This document shows, one piece after another, positions 23,315 through 34,900 of a stretch of DNA of 64,000 nt. Under the pieces are notes generated by a model. The model saw only the letters and a program-made list of their open reading frames with translations. It ran no database searches and was not told the origin of the DNA. The DNA lies in assembly GCA_003971905.1 (NCBI GenBank), contig RSEE01000046.1, positions 1 through 64,000 on the forward strand, read 5' to 3'. The stretch's first letter is position 1, and each line of letters opens with the position of its first letter. Both the position numbers and the translations under genes were made by a program. Source of the DNA: Moniliella sp. 'wahieum'. Lineage: Eukaryota > Basidiomycota > Moniliellomycetes > Moniliellales > Moniliellaceae.

Positions 23315-23988
23315 ATGTCCGCCACGATTGAGGAAGTTACCGACGGCCTGCAGAACGCCCAGCTGGCTCAGGCTGGTTCGGACGTGGTTGTTTCGGAGCA
23401 GATTGTCAACCGTGCGGAGCGCAAGAGCCGCAAGGCCCTCCAGGGTCTCGGCTTGGAGCGCGTGCCCGCATCTCGCGCATCGCCATGCGCCGTGCCCGCG
23501 GTCACCTGTACGTGATCAGCAACCCGGAAGTGTACAAGTCGGCCACCGCCGACTCGTACGTCATCTTTGGTGAGGGCAAGGTCGAGGACCCCAACCAGCA
23601 GCTCGCTCTCCAGGCCGCCCAGCAGCAGCAGCAGCAGCAGCTCCTCCAGCTGCAGCAGGCTGCTGCCGCCGAGGTGCCGGCGGTGACTTCTCGGCCCAGG
23701 CCGAGGCGCTTCTGTCCGAGTCCAAGAAGCCCGAGGTGGCGGAGGAGACGAGGAGCCGCTGGACGCTGAGGGCCTGAACGAGTCGGACATTGAGCTGGTT
23801 ATGGTCCAGTCCAAGGCGTCGCGCAACCGTGCCATCAAGGCGCTCAAGTCTACCAACGGTGACCTGGTATGTTTTCTTGTCCTTTTTCTGTTTCTGTTTC
23901 TGTTTCTTTTTGCCTGTTGTCTTTGCCTCTGTGTGTTAGCTAACTCGGTCGTATTTCCAGATCAACGCCATCATGGAGCGACGCCTAA
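23315..23988 (+). CDS. EGD2: Nascent polypeptide-associated complex subunit alpha
   Basis: NAC alpha binds nascent chains at the ribosomal exit tunnel, with NAC beta, and limits mistargeting to the ER. The start is ATG 23315 (MSATIEEVTDGLQNAQLAQA). The NAC domain runs from NRAERKSRKALQGLGLERVP, after a frame change near 23,470, into RRARGHLYVISNPEVYKS and YVIFGEGKVED. A Gln-rich linker (CAG-rich, about 23,600-23,665) is followed by further frame changes at 23,680-23,770. The UBA-like end reads ELVMVQSKASRNRAIKALKS. A 94-nt intron at 23867-23960 precedes INAIME. The exact C-terminus is uncertain: one frame offers TAA at 23986-23988, while the frame as written stays open to about 24,094. Confidence 0.93.
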
Positions 23989-24827
23989 GCGGGGGTACCG
24001 GCCAAGGAGAACCTGCGATTCCGATTCAGGAACAGATGCTACTTGCTTTGCCACGTTCCGGGCACTCAAGTCCATTTTTGCTTGCCCTGGTTTAAAGATG
24101 GTGCACGTTGTGTCGCTTGGCCTGCCATCCAGCCGGCCGTTTCCTCGTTTCGCCTACTATCGACCCTGGGTCGATCAAAAATGATCGTCTGATCCCATTC
24201 TTCTGTTGCTGCTGGGCTAGTTGGTTGTTCTTTGGGTGGGGGCGCATCGCCGCCCTGCGTTGCTGGGTGTTCGGAAACCGTCTGCCGGGGTCTGTTTGGC
24301 TCTGCACATGACGGGGACACGACGGGAATAGAGTGTGGGGTAGCCTCGTAATCGCGTACCGTGTGTATGTTGGAGCGCATATGGGCGTGTAAGCGACGTC
24401 TGTACGAGACAAGTGAGAGGAGGCGCAATGATTAATGAGGCCTAGGACCTCATTTTTGGTACGCTTTGCGGAAGGCGGCTTGCACAACAAGGATACGCCT
24501 GGTCTGCCGATGCGATGGTGGGATTGGCGTGTGCTAGGAATTGGGGCTCCCCGGTTACATCGTACGGGGGCAGGTGAGGGCGGCGAAAGGGACTGCCAGG
24601 GAATGTGTGAGCATGAAGCACGAAGCGTGAAGTTTGAAGCTAGCTTGGACGTTGCTGGAAGACCAGCAGTGGTAGTTCTGAGAAGTGGCTAGCGATACCA
24701 GCGGTGCGAGTGATGTCCTTATTGTGATGAGGCGTCTTGCCTCGGCTTCCACCTTTTGTTGTATAATTGTGCAGCTGCTCTATCACCCTCTTGTGCACAA
24801 TTCACACCATTGGCCTTTCCCCCTGGC
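23989..24827. other. Intergenic region
   Basis: No gene recognised. It holds the 3' region of EGD2 and one heptamer array at 24614-24641. Confidence 0.55.
24614..24641. repeat. Degenerate heptamer array
   Basis: Four contiguous 7-bp units: TGAAGCA, CGAAGCG, TGAAGTT, TGAAGCT. Confidence 0.85.
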
Positions 24828-25973
24828 ATGAGCGCAACGGACCGGGCCAAAGTGCACCAACTCTCTGAGCGCTTGAGCCTGCACCATCTCACCATACAGG
24901 ATCCCGAGCCATACGTGATTATTTCGCACAACCCGCTGCGTGACCCAACTCAGCCCCCACGCCGAGGCACAGCAACACCCCATCCTCCCCGCATGAGCCA
25001 CGTCGCGGGATGACGAGTCCCCTAACGGGGATTCCGAACCATGCATCGTATCGATTGCGCCCTCAAGTTTCTCTTGGCCTACTCCCAACCAACATGCATG
25101 CGACTTACGGGGACACTTCTTCCGGTCTTTTGACGCCTGGGGGGTACTCGTCGTCCGGCACCCGCTTTCTGCGCACCAAGAAGTCAGCCCCAGCCATGAC
25201 TTATGTCGGGCGTGATTATTCCTACGACGACCCGATGCGCCCTCCGTTTTCCTAAGCTTCCCTCGGTGTTTGAGTCCCCCGCCAATCCCGGCTTCGACGA
25301 TTCACAAGGTGCTGATAGTCTGACACACCTAAGTGCCGGGATGGGCAACCTGTCTGTTGCGGATTCGGCCGAAATGATGCACGCGGCCGGCGGGCAAGGG
25401 TTGGGATACGATTCACAGTCCGACTTAATTCATCCTGTTCTTCTGTCTGGTCTAGCCCATCCACCAACATCGAGCCGGTGCGATTGGAGAGCTCTCCTCG
25501 TCCCACGGCCAGCGTAGGTGTGCTGCGTGACGTATACCTCCACCAAGAAGAGATGGACCATGGGATTAGTATTTTTGGTTTATCTTCTCGAGATAAGTTA
25601 TCTGCTCGTCCAAGTGGTAGCGCCTTGAGCACCGGCCCATCTAGTCCGGCCCTATCATTGCCCGATCCGCTTGATACGGCGTCGCCTTGGTTCACGTTCC
25701 CTTCGCCCGCAGGAGATGCTCCGTCGCAACCCCCCCTTAACCTACCCACAAGATGCTCCTATGTTCTGCTCGACATCCCAGGGGAACACCTTTCCTTCGT
25801 CCACAGCTTCCATTGGACCGGGCGTCGGACAGAGCCAGATTCAGGTGCGACCGACGACACGTCGCCTCGTTCCCGTTTTGTGCCCAGGCGGTGGACCCAC
25901 GACAGAGACGAATATGGCACTGAATAAACATAGGCTTGGTCAGCCGACCCAGTCGCGGGCGGGGCCAACTTGA
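24828..25973 (+). CDS. Ser/Pro-rich protein of unknown function
   Basis: Not recognised. The start is probably ATG 24828 (MSATDRAKVHQLSERLSLHH, then YVIISHNPLRDPTQPP). With frame changes near 25,010, 25,250, 25,460 and 25,730 the plus strand stays coding-like. It reads SYRLRPQVSLGLLPTN, SGLLTPGGYSSSGTRFLRTK, MTYVGRDYSYDDPMRPPF, LPSVFESPANPGFDDSQGA, MDHGISIFGLSSRDKLSARP and SGSALSTGPSSPALSLPDPL. It ends near TGA 25971-25973. About 380 residues, poor in hydrophobic segments, no signal peptide, many S/T-P sites. It looks like a disordered regulatory or adaptor protein. I saw no enzyme motif. Confidence 0.55.
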
Positions 25974-27089
25974 CGCGCTCATGAGATTTTTTTACGTTTT
26001 TTGGGGTACCCTTCTTGGGTCCCACCTACCCTGCTTCTCTCCTACGCCACACTAGTGACTTGGCTGGTATGCCCATCCCGACGACCTTTTTGTACGAACC
26101 CATTTGTTGCTGAGGTTGGGTCTGGGGCTTTTGGCCCGCCTGACCCGACACGGTGCTTTGCTGCATATCTCTTTCTTTCTTCCCATGTCTTCCACTTGTC
26201 TCCCCCACCTTACCATTTCGCTTGAAGCTCTTTCGCTGTTATGATTGGTTGCTGTCGTGTCTGCAGTAGGGTGAACTATCCCTTGCTCTACTGCCCTTAC
26301 TGGCCTTTGGTGCCCCTGCTCATGCCCATGTACTAAACGCTCATCAAGTTCCCTCACATTGGTTCCCCATGGGCATTGGACAGAGATCTTTTTGGATCTA
26401 CCTATCCCGCTTTATGTGCATCTGACTCCCTTCGTTTGCTTTTTTACTCTTTTCCCCACCCTGCCTCCCTCCCCATCCTCCATTCCATCCGAATGGCCTC
26501 TGCCTTCCTTTCCCGCCACCGTGATTGGGGCAGCAGTGTAGCTTTTTGGCCCCTCATGCTGTGTCTCCTCATGCGCTATGCCTCTCATCCAATTCGGGAA
26601 GGTCGAGGCGCAAGGTACATTGGTACATGATATTGGTACATTTTGGTATACATTTGGTACAGTAGTATGTTGGTGCATTGGTGCTGATGCCGCTTAAACT
26701 TCCTTTATGAATCCATTGCTTGTTCTTTCTTGGTGTGTTCGCGCTGCTCCCCACACTAGGTACCATAATAGCCCCCCTCTTTCACCAGGTTCCCAAACGT
26801 TTCCCGTTTCCTTTCGACAGAAGGAACCCCGTGTCCGGTCCAAATGAGCGGCCAAACAACAGGCAGGTGCTGAGGTAATAGAGGTCGTTGTGCGCTAAAC
26901 GCCTATTATATGGTGTTGGACCAGACCCCATCCGAAACAAATGCAGGTTCACAACGGGGAAGGGGGGGGACGAAGAATCACAAGTAGATTGAGGCGCCAC
27001 ATTCATCTCTGGTACCCTTGCCCTCTTCGGGCGCTAGAAATGGCGTGCGTGTGTACTGTATCAGGTTACTGCCGTTGTTGGTTCACAAG
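25974..27089. other. Intergenic region upstream of tRNA-Ala
   Basis: No gene seen. It includes a cluster of TTGGTACA words (26614-26690). Open frames on both strands are short and mutually overlapping. Confidence 0.55.
26614..26690. repeat. Degenerate TTGGTACA cluster
   Basis: At least five copies of a GGTACAT / TTGGTAC-like word at irregular 9-16 bp spacing, grading into TTGGTGCA. Confidence 0.7.
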
Positions 27090-27161
27090 GGGCGGATAGC
27101 TCAGGGGTAGAGCGCTTGCTTAGCATGCATGAGGTCCGGGGTTCAATTCCCTGTTCGTCCA
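27090..27161 (+). tRNA. tRNA-Ala (AGC)
   Basis: 72 nt. The acceptor stem GGGCGGA pairs with TTCGTCC (two G-T pairs). The D arm is GCTC/GAGC, and the anticodon arm contains TTAGCAT with anticodon AGC. The T arm is CGGGG TTCAATT CCCTG, and the discriminator is A. There is no intron. The A and B boxes (TAGCTCAGGGG, GGTTCAATTCC) are intact. Confidence 0.97.
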
Positions 27162-27164
27162 TTC

Positions 27165-27170
27165 TTTTTT
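27165..27170 (+). terminator. Pol III terminator
   Basis: A run of six T starts four bases after the tRNA 3' end, with a second run of five T after one C. Confidence 0.85.
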
Positions 27171-27462
27171 CTTTTTGAGCAGACCCAGCTCAACGAGGGT
27201 GGATGGGCGGTACCATGTGGAAGGCCCGGGCCCCACGTGATCTAACCACTCCCACTCGCTGGCCACCACTGGGCTGCGGAAAGTGGGCGAAGGGTGGGCG
27301 CACGTGCCGGTGACGTCACCGGGCAGCGGCGCGTGTTTGGGTGGCGACCAGGCCTGCAAAGCAGACCGGCAGAGCCCCGCGCATCGGTTGGGCCGCTGCG
27401 GCTGCGGAGCGTCTCTCGCTGCCACCACCACGCCCGCCCCACCGCCTTGCTCTGCGTCCCAC

Positions 27463-28362
27463 ATGCCGTACTCCCAAGCACCTCCTTCCTACGACCAGGC
27501 GCGTGCTGCCCCTCCCGCTGCCAAGAAGCCCTCGCACGGTGCGGGCGAGGGCAGCGGCACGTACGAGTCGCTTGCCGATGCATCCACCAGCGTCCGCAAC
27601 GGGCCGTGGGACGAAGAGGCCGGCGAGCCTCTGTTCAGCGGGGTGGCCTCTGACGCCGACCCTGCGATCCGGTCGATGTTTGTCCGCAAAGTGTATGCTG
27701 CCCTCTTTGCCCAGCTGCTGTTCACCACCATCTCAAGCTCCATCTTCATTTACTCGGGTACCACCCAGTACTTCCAGCTGCACCCTTGGACCATGCTTGT
27801 TCCCGCCCTTGGCACCTTTGTTGCTATGGCGGGTGTGTTCTGGAAGCGCCACTCGCACCCCGTACGTTGTTTCCCCATGCTGACATGCATGCCCTGCCCG
27901 TGTTCTGACCAGCTGTTGTTGTCCCAGGCCAACATTGGTTTCCTCGCCCTCTTCACTGTCTTTGAGGCTGCCATGATCGGCATGCTCGTGTCATTCTACA
28001 GTTCTACGGTGGTGCTCAAGGCGGTTATCCTCACTACCTTTATCTTTGCTGGGCTCACCATCTTCACCCTCAAGTCGGGCTGGGACTTTAGCCAGCTGGG
28101 CCCTTGGCTGTGGGGCTTCCTCTGGCTGCTGATTGGCGTGTCGTTTGTACAAATTTTCCTCCCCTATAGTCAGACGGCCGACTTGGTCTTTGCCGTGATC
28201 GGTGCCCTGGTCTTTGCCGGGTACATCATGTTCGACACGTACACCCTTGTAAACCGTCTTTCCCCCGACGAGTGGGTCGTGGCCACGGTCTCCCTCTACC
28301 TCGACATTATCAACCTCTTCATCAACATCCTCCGTATCGTCGGCGGCTCGGACGATAACTAG
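27463..28362 (+). CDS. BXI1: Bax inhibitor-1 / lifeguard (TMBIM) family membrane protein
   Basis: A multi-pass ER/vacuole-type membrane protein of the BI-1 family, linked in other fungi to ER stress and calcium leak. The start is ATG 27463, before a Pro/Ser-rich cytosolic N-terminus (MPYSQAPPSYDQARAAPPAA). The conserved entry to TM1 is IRSMFVRKVYAALFAQLLFT. A 66-nt intron at 27862-27927 joins WKRHSHP to ANIGFLALFTVFEA. The intron length is a multiple of three, so the genomic frame reads through it. Later membrane segments include IGMLVSFYSSTVVLKAVIL, LWGFLWLLIGVSFVQIFLP and LVFAVIGALVFAGYIMFDTY. The family's C-terminal ALSLYLD-type motif appears as VATVSLYLDIINLFINILRI. About 277 residues with no frame break, the cleanest gene in the window. 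Confidence 0.95.
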   Translation: MPYSQAPPSYDQARAAPPAAKKPSHGAGEGSGTYESLADASTSVRNGPWDEEAGEPLFSGVASDADPAIRSMFVRKVYAALFAQLLFTTISSSIFIYSGTTQYFQLHPWTMLVPALGTFVAMAGVFWKRHSHPVRCFPMLTCMPCPCSDQLLLSQANIGFLALFTVFEAAMIGMLVSFYSSTVVLKAVILTTFIFAGLTIFTLKSGWDFSQLGPWLWGFLWLLIGVSFVQIFLPYSQTADLVFAVIGALVFAGYIMFDTYTLVNRLSPDEWVVATVSLYLDIINLFINILRIVGGSDDN

Positions 28363-28959
28363 AACGACCATTGGTCCGCCCGCCCCTTGTTCATGCGCTA
28401 CCGATCCCGCTCGAGCGCTTCATTTCTGTGTATATTCTTCATTCGTCGCAGTTGAGTGTGTATGGTTGGTTGTTCCGGGATCCCTGACCAAGTAGGAGAA
28501 GCGTGTTGTGTGTGCGTGGACGCCAAGGAGGCTGGTGCGTGTGGGCACACACGTAACTTGCGCGCCTGTTGCTACGAATCATTTCTTGTACGCGTGCAAA
28601 AAGCCATCCATGGTCGGATGCTTTCCCCGGGGGGTCTCCAGTGGGACCAGCGTGTAGCAGATACAGCAGGTGCGGATCGAGAACCGATTGGCCAGCTGCC
28701 AGCGCAATGAAGCTATTGGAGGCGATAGGCGCTGGCCGCAGTGACTAGTGGCTAGCGAAGCCAGTGAGCCTCAGCAGGCAGGCTGAACGTTCAAGTTGAA
28801 CGCTGACTAGGACGGCTGACGCTGACCAGTGATGTGCGCCAGCTGACATAAGCGCCTGGGCCGCACAGACGGGGAATTTTTCGAGGAGCTTAGCAATCCC
28901 ATCCGACACCACCTCGTCTGCGCTGTCCCCGTCTCTTGTGCCCTCGCCTCGCGTCCGGG
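28363..28959. other. BXI1-GCN1 intergenic region
   Basis: No gene. Heptamer words TGACTAG, TGGCTAG, TGAACGC and TGACTAG occur at 28742-28810, and a C-rich leader precedes the GCN1 ATG. Confidence 0.6.
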
Positions 28960-31900
28960 ATGGTGCGCAACAAGAAGGAGATTGCGCAGTGGGCCAGCAG
29001 CACCTCCGCTGCCGATGGCCACGACCCTTACGACGAGGATGACGACATGAACCCGCACCGCGCCGCCGACCCCACCGCGGCTCCCTCGCCCGCCGCCCGC
29101 TTCCCCGCCTCCCGCTCCGACGACTGGCCCACCGAGCTCGACGCCCTCGCCGCGCTCGTTCGCAGCCCCAAGACTGCGCTCCGTGCGCGTGCGCTCCAGC
29201 AGCTCGTCCCGCTCGACTCTGCCCGCGTCGAGAGCAGCAAGCAGCGCGCCCAACTTGTGCTCCTTCTCGCCGATGCCGGCTTGCGGTACGACGACCAGCA
29301 CTCGCTCAAGCTGGCTTTGACGGCTGCCTCGCCCCTTCTCGACACGCTCTTCCGTGCAGCCCAGAACGAGGATGCAGTGGCAGCCCAAGCGCTCAAGGCC
29401 CTGCTGCACCATCTTGGTCACCCCAAGGGTTCCGCCCCGCGCGCTCGTTCAGCCCTGATCCCGTGGCTCTCCGTTGTTCTCCAAACGTTGGTGGGCGCGG
29501 GACCTGCGCGTGTGCCTGGCTTTTCAAGCCCGATCCCTGCTCCTGATGGCGCCAAACCCCGCACCCACGAGGCAAAGGAGACGGTTATGCTCCTTGCCCG
29601 TGCATTGGATGCCCTGTTGGGCGACCATGCTGCCAAGCCTCGCATCAAGGCGGGCGTCTTGACTTGGATTCGCCGTGCCTTCCGCGCTGTATGTATCGTA
29701 TCTCGCTTCGGTTTCCCCTTTCGCCCTTTCGTTGGTAACTAACTTGGTTTTCCCCAGTCCCATGAGCATTTTGATCTCATCCTTGACACGCTGCTTCAAC
29801 AGACGGGGGCTGCTGCGGTTACGGCTCTTCCGCTTTTGGGCGTGCTGATTGATGTAGCTCTTCGCTTGCGCGTCGGGTCGGAGAAAGCTAAAGGACTGCC
29901 TGACGGCAAGGGCCACACCTTTGTTGTCTCTTCCAAAGACCGCATCCTGAGCTTTTTCACAAGCCACGTTGTCAGCAGCAAGACCGTTGTCCCGCCCCAA
30001 GCGCTTTCTGCTTTGCATGATTTCTTTGCTGAGGCCGTCAAGCCCTCTGACTTGGTCGTCCCCGGAGGGTTCAAGCCCACGTTGGATAAGATGATGCTGC
30101 GTTCGCCTGAGATTGCGAGCCCTGTGGCTGGCGCTGTGTATGCTGCTCTGACAGTTTCGTCCGCGGAGGACGCCAAAACGTTGGGCACTCAACTGGATGG
30201 CCTCCGAGGTCCCTTGACTTCGGCGCTTCGTTCTACGACGGCGGCGACGCGGGAGCGCGCCGTTGCATTTGCCGTGGTGCTGTGGGGAAGGTCGACGCAC
30301 CTTCGGTGGCGGGCTATGTCAAGGACGTTGCCTCTCAGCTCAAGGCCAACAAGTTTACTTCTCCCGAGGCTCGTGCAGCTGCGCTGGAAACCTTGGCGCG
30401 GGCCCCTTCCGATGCGGCGACCAGTCCTGCTGCCGCCCAAGCGGCCACGCTCCTGCTCGAAAAAGAGACGAACGACAGCGTTTGCCGTATGGCGTGGGCC
30501 ACACTTTCTTCGCATCTGCCTCTCCTACTGCACGGAGACACTCTGGCTGCCGAGGCGTCAGCTGCAGCCAAGTCTATGGCCAAGCACCTGCAAAGTGCCA
30601 AACCCCCGTTGCGCCATGCAACATGTGAGTATGTTGGGGAATTGATTTGGGACAAGGCGCCGCTCGTCCCCAGTGGAGCCTGGAAGGCGTTTGTGGAGTT
30701 GCTTGTTCCGGCCTGGAAAGCTAATCTGGCCGCTGCTGGTTTGGGTTTAAAGGCGCCTGCGGGTCCGCTCGAGGGATATGTTGCCGTTGCTCTGCTCAAG
30801 GGCCGTTTGGGTTCTTGGGACACGCCCGGAGTCACGGCTCTGCTGGACAACGAGGTAGTCACCTCCTGGGCCGATGCTGCTAAACCATCGTTCCTTCTGA
30901 ACGAGAAGATTATCCGTAAGGTATCCACCGATGCAGAGCGGAACTGGCAACTTCGTACCCTGCTTGTCCTTGCCCAGACTGTGGAGGCTACGGATGAGAT
31001 TATCGCCATCTTTTCCCTCGCTCTTTCCTTGGCTGTCAAAAGTGAATCGCATCGGTCCCGGGCGTATGCTTCGGACTGGCTGAAGGCTCTGGCCAAGACC
31101 AAAGTGAGCTTGGCTGCCACGGTGTTTAACACGGCCGCTGTGGGAGCCCTCAAGTCCCAAACCGGTTCTCCTCTCTTGCTGGAGGAGGAATCGAGTAAGG
31201 ATGCCTCGGCACACTTCCGTCCTTTGCTTCGCATTTTTACTTCCCTTCCGCAGGTCGACGCGATCCCGCTCGATCAGAGGCAGCAGGTCTTGGAGCAACT
31301 CTTTGTCCTGGCCCATGTCTATTCTAGCGGGATGCGGAACGAGGCGCGCGGCCTGGCTGCAGGCCTTCACATTGACCTCGCCGACCTGATTAACGACCAC
31401 TTTGAATTGCTCTGGTGTGCCGTGCACGCTGCGGAACAAGAGCCTTCGCTCACTAACGCCGCGTTCGCAGCGCTTACCACCATGGTCTCCGTCGCGCCCG
31501 AAACGACATTGGCTGAGATTGTGTCGGAGCTGGAGAAAGAGATGGATGCGTCTCGCTTTGCTTTGATCAGTGCCGTTGATCTGGCGATTTGGGCCACGCC
31601 CGCTGGCGAGATGTACCACGACGTGCTGGCCTCCCAGGGATCAGGTGCACCCGCCAAGGGCGGCAAGGGGGTGGACAAGTGGGAACAGGAGCTCCGCTCT
31701 GAGTTGGCCCGAAAGAAGGCGGCGGCCAAGAAGTTTACTCGCGAGGAGCAGAAGTTGATCGATCAGCAGCTGGCCAAGGAGGCTGATATTCGAAGCCAGG
31801 TCGAAGTGGCTCGAATGTCCCTTGTTCGCGGCTTGCGGATTGTGCAAGCCCTGATGGCGGGAGAGAGCGAGGAGACCGAGTCGTACGTCCTGGGTTTGGC

Positions 31901-34900
31901 CAAACAGGTCCTCGCCTTGGCCCAGACCGAGACGGTTCACACGCTTGCTCCCTTCGTTTGCTTTGACATGCTCGCTGCTCTCAACCAGGCCGCCTCGTCC
32001 CGGTTGGGCTCCACGGCCGCTGTGCTACCCGCTGCACTCCTTCGTACCGTCAGCGACGCGACGGTGCCCGAATCCTTCCAGATCGAGTCGTACAACGAGA
32101 TGGTGCTCCGCATTCTTTACCGTGTGCGTGTGTTGGCTGAGCAGATTCCACTCGACTTGGGCACGGCCTCCCTTCTCACGCCTCTCTTGTCGGCAATCAT
32201 TCTCCGTGGGGGTTGGCTGTTCCTACGACCGACGAGGACGGGGAGCCGCTGAAGGCGGATGAGCGGGAGAATGCAGTGCGAGCAAGTCCAGCTTGCCTTG
32301 GACATTATCTCCTATCATACGGGACAGTGCGAGGACCCTCGCGGCCCCGTGCCGACTTTATCGCTGCCTTGCTGCACGTGGTGGCCAAGCACACTCAGCT
32401 GGCCAAGGACGCTGTCAGTGCGCTCCGGAGCATGGGCGAGGCAATGGCTTCCTCCTCTCTCCCTTCGGAGGTCAAGACTCTGCTGACGCACGCGTTGGCG
32501 GACGAGGTGTACGTGCGGACGGGAGCGCTGCAGGCGCTGCAGTTCCTCGACCTGACCATGCCCGAGGTAGGCTTCCCTTACCCCCTGTGGCTGGGAGCGC
32601 ATGACACGGACGAGGAAAATGCGCGCTTGGCGGAGCAGGCACTGGACGAGAACGATCTTGAGGTGCCAGCTGAGTACGCACCTAGTCTTCTCGCCTTGCT
32701 GGAGCACCCGAACGAATTCCCCCGTACTCGGGGGCCCTTTGCTTTGGCAGGCGCGGCCGAGGTCCACCCCGAGTCCATCCATGACGTGGTGGCAATGCTG
32801 ATGGAGCTCTACCGCCAGCGCGCCAAGGTGCTCGAGGCGGAGTATGACCACTATGGTATGCTGATCCCTGGCACGAGGAGAACCGGGAAGACCCCTGGCG
32901 GATCCGTCAAGCGATTGCCGTCAGCTTGGCTCAACTCGCTCCCCTGCTCGGGTCGGAGGAGTGGTGCCGTTGATTGACTTTATGATCCGAGACCAGGCTT
33001 TGGGAGACCGGAGCGAGGTGGTGCGGGTGGCCATGCTGGATGCCGCGACGGCGGTGATCGATGATCATGGCGCCCAGCAGCTGGATACCCTGATGAAACT
33101 GCTCCAGACGCATTTGGACGCGGTGGCCAACAAGGCTGCCGATGGCGTGACGGAAGCTGTGGTGGTCCTGCTCGGTCGTCTGGCCAGCCACCTGAAGCCA
33201 AGCGACAAGCGGTTGAACGAAACGGTGGACAAACTGTTGGTAGCGCTTCACACGCCGTCGGAAGTTGTGCAAAGCGCTGTGGCCGACTGTTTGCCTGCTC
33301 TCATTCGTGTGGCCCCCCAGCGGGCGGCCAAGCTGGTGGACAAGTTGTTTGATGAGCTTCTGACTGGCTCCACCTATGCTATGCGCCGTGGGGCTGCGTA
33401 TGGGATTGCGGGCGTGGTCAAGGGACGCGGGATCAGTTCCATCCCCGAATTCAAGGTGATGGACCGTCTTTCAGAAGCGGCGAGCAGTAGCAAAAACCAG
33501 TACCGTCAAGGCGCCATGATGGCGTACGAAACGCTCACGGTAAGCTTGAAGGTACTGTTTGAGCCCTACCTGCTCGACATTTTGCCTCAGCTCCTGTCGT
33601 GCTTTGGCGATCACAACAATGATGTTCGGGAGGCCACCCAAGACGCCGCGCGGGCGATCATGCAAAACATTTCGGGCCACTGCGTCAAGCTCATTCTGCC
33701 TGACCTGCTAGTGGGCTGGATGACAAGCAGTGGAGGTCCAAGAAGGGGCGGTGGAGCTGTTGGGAGCGATGGCCTACTGTGCTCCCCGGCAATTGTCCAC
33801 CTCTCTTCCCAAGATCATTCCACCGCTCAGTGGTGTGCTGAGTGACTCGCACACCCAAGTCAAGGCGTCTGCCAATCGCTCGCTCAAGCAGTTTGGCGAC
33901 GTGATACCAACCCGAAATCCGCAAACTCTCCTCCCGTCTGTTGCAAGCGCTGATCAACCCGAACGACAATACGGCCAAGGCGCTCAAGGCGTGCTTAGCA
34001 CGAGCTTTGTTCACTACATTGACTCGGCCTCGTTGGCGCTGCTGATGCCGATTGTCGAGCGGGGTCTGAAGGAACGAGCAGCGAGTATGCAGGGGGATGC
34101 GACGCGCATTGTGGGCAACCTGGCTGGTTTGACCGATTCGCGCGACTTTATTCCGTACACGCGCCAGTTGATGCCGCTGCTGCGCACGTCTTGGTCAGTC
34201 CTGTGCCCGAGACGCGTGCGGTAGCGGCTCGCTCGTTGGGCACGCTGGTCGAGCGCCTGGGTGAGGCCAACTTTATCGATTTGGTGCCGTCGTTGCTGGT
34301 GGTGCTGCGTTCCGACGCCTCGGGCGTGGACCGGCAAGGCGCGGCGCAGGGCTTGGCCGAGATCCTGGCTGGGCTCGGCACAGAACGGATGGAGAACTTG
34401 TTGCCGGAGATTATCCAGAGTGCGGCGAGTGGCCGCGCGTACGTGCGTGCCGGGTACATTTCGCTTCTGATCTACCTGCCCGTTACGTTTGGCTCGCGCT
34501 TTGCGCCCCACCTCGGCAAGATCATCCCGCCCATCCTGGCGGTATTGCCGACAGTACCGAGAGTGTGCGTGATGCTTCGATGCGGGCGGGACGGATGATT
34601 ATTGCCAACTACTCGCAGCGTGCTATGGAACCTCCTTCCCGAACTCGAGCGCGGTATGTTTGCGGAAGAGTGGCGCATTCGTCTCTCCTCGATCCAGTTG
34701 GTGGGTGACCTTCTCTTCCGTCTGTCGGGCATCTCGGGCAAGGCCGAGCTGGCCGATGAACAGACGGATGAGTTTGAGGATGCCGACGCGAACGAAGAGG
34801 CGGCCGCAGCGGCGGGTGGCAACAGTGTCAACAAGGCGCTTGGAGGCCTCGGCGCCGAGCGGCGCGACAAGGTCCTGGCGGCGATTTACCTCATTCGTCA

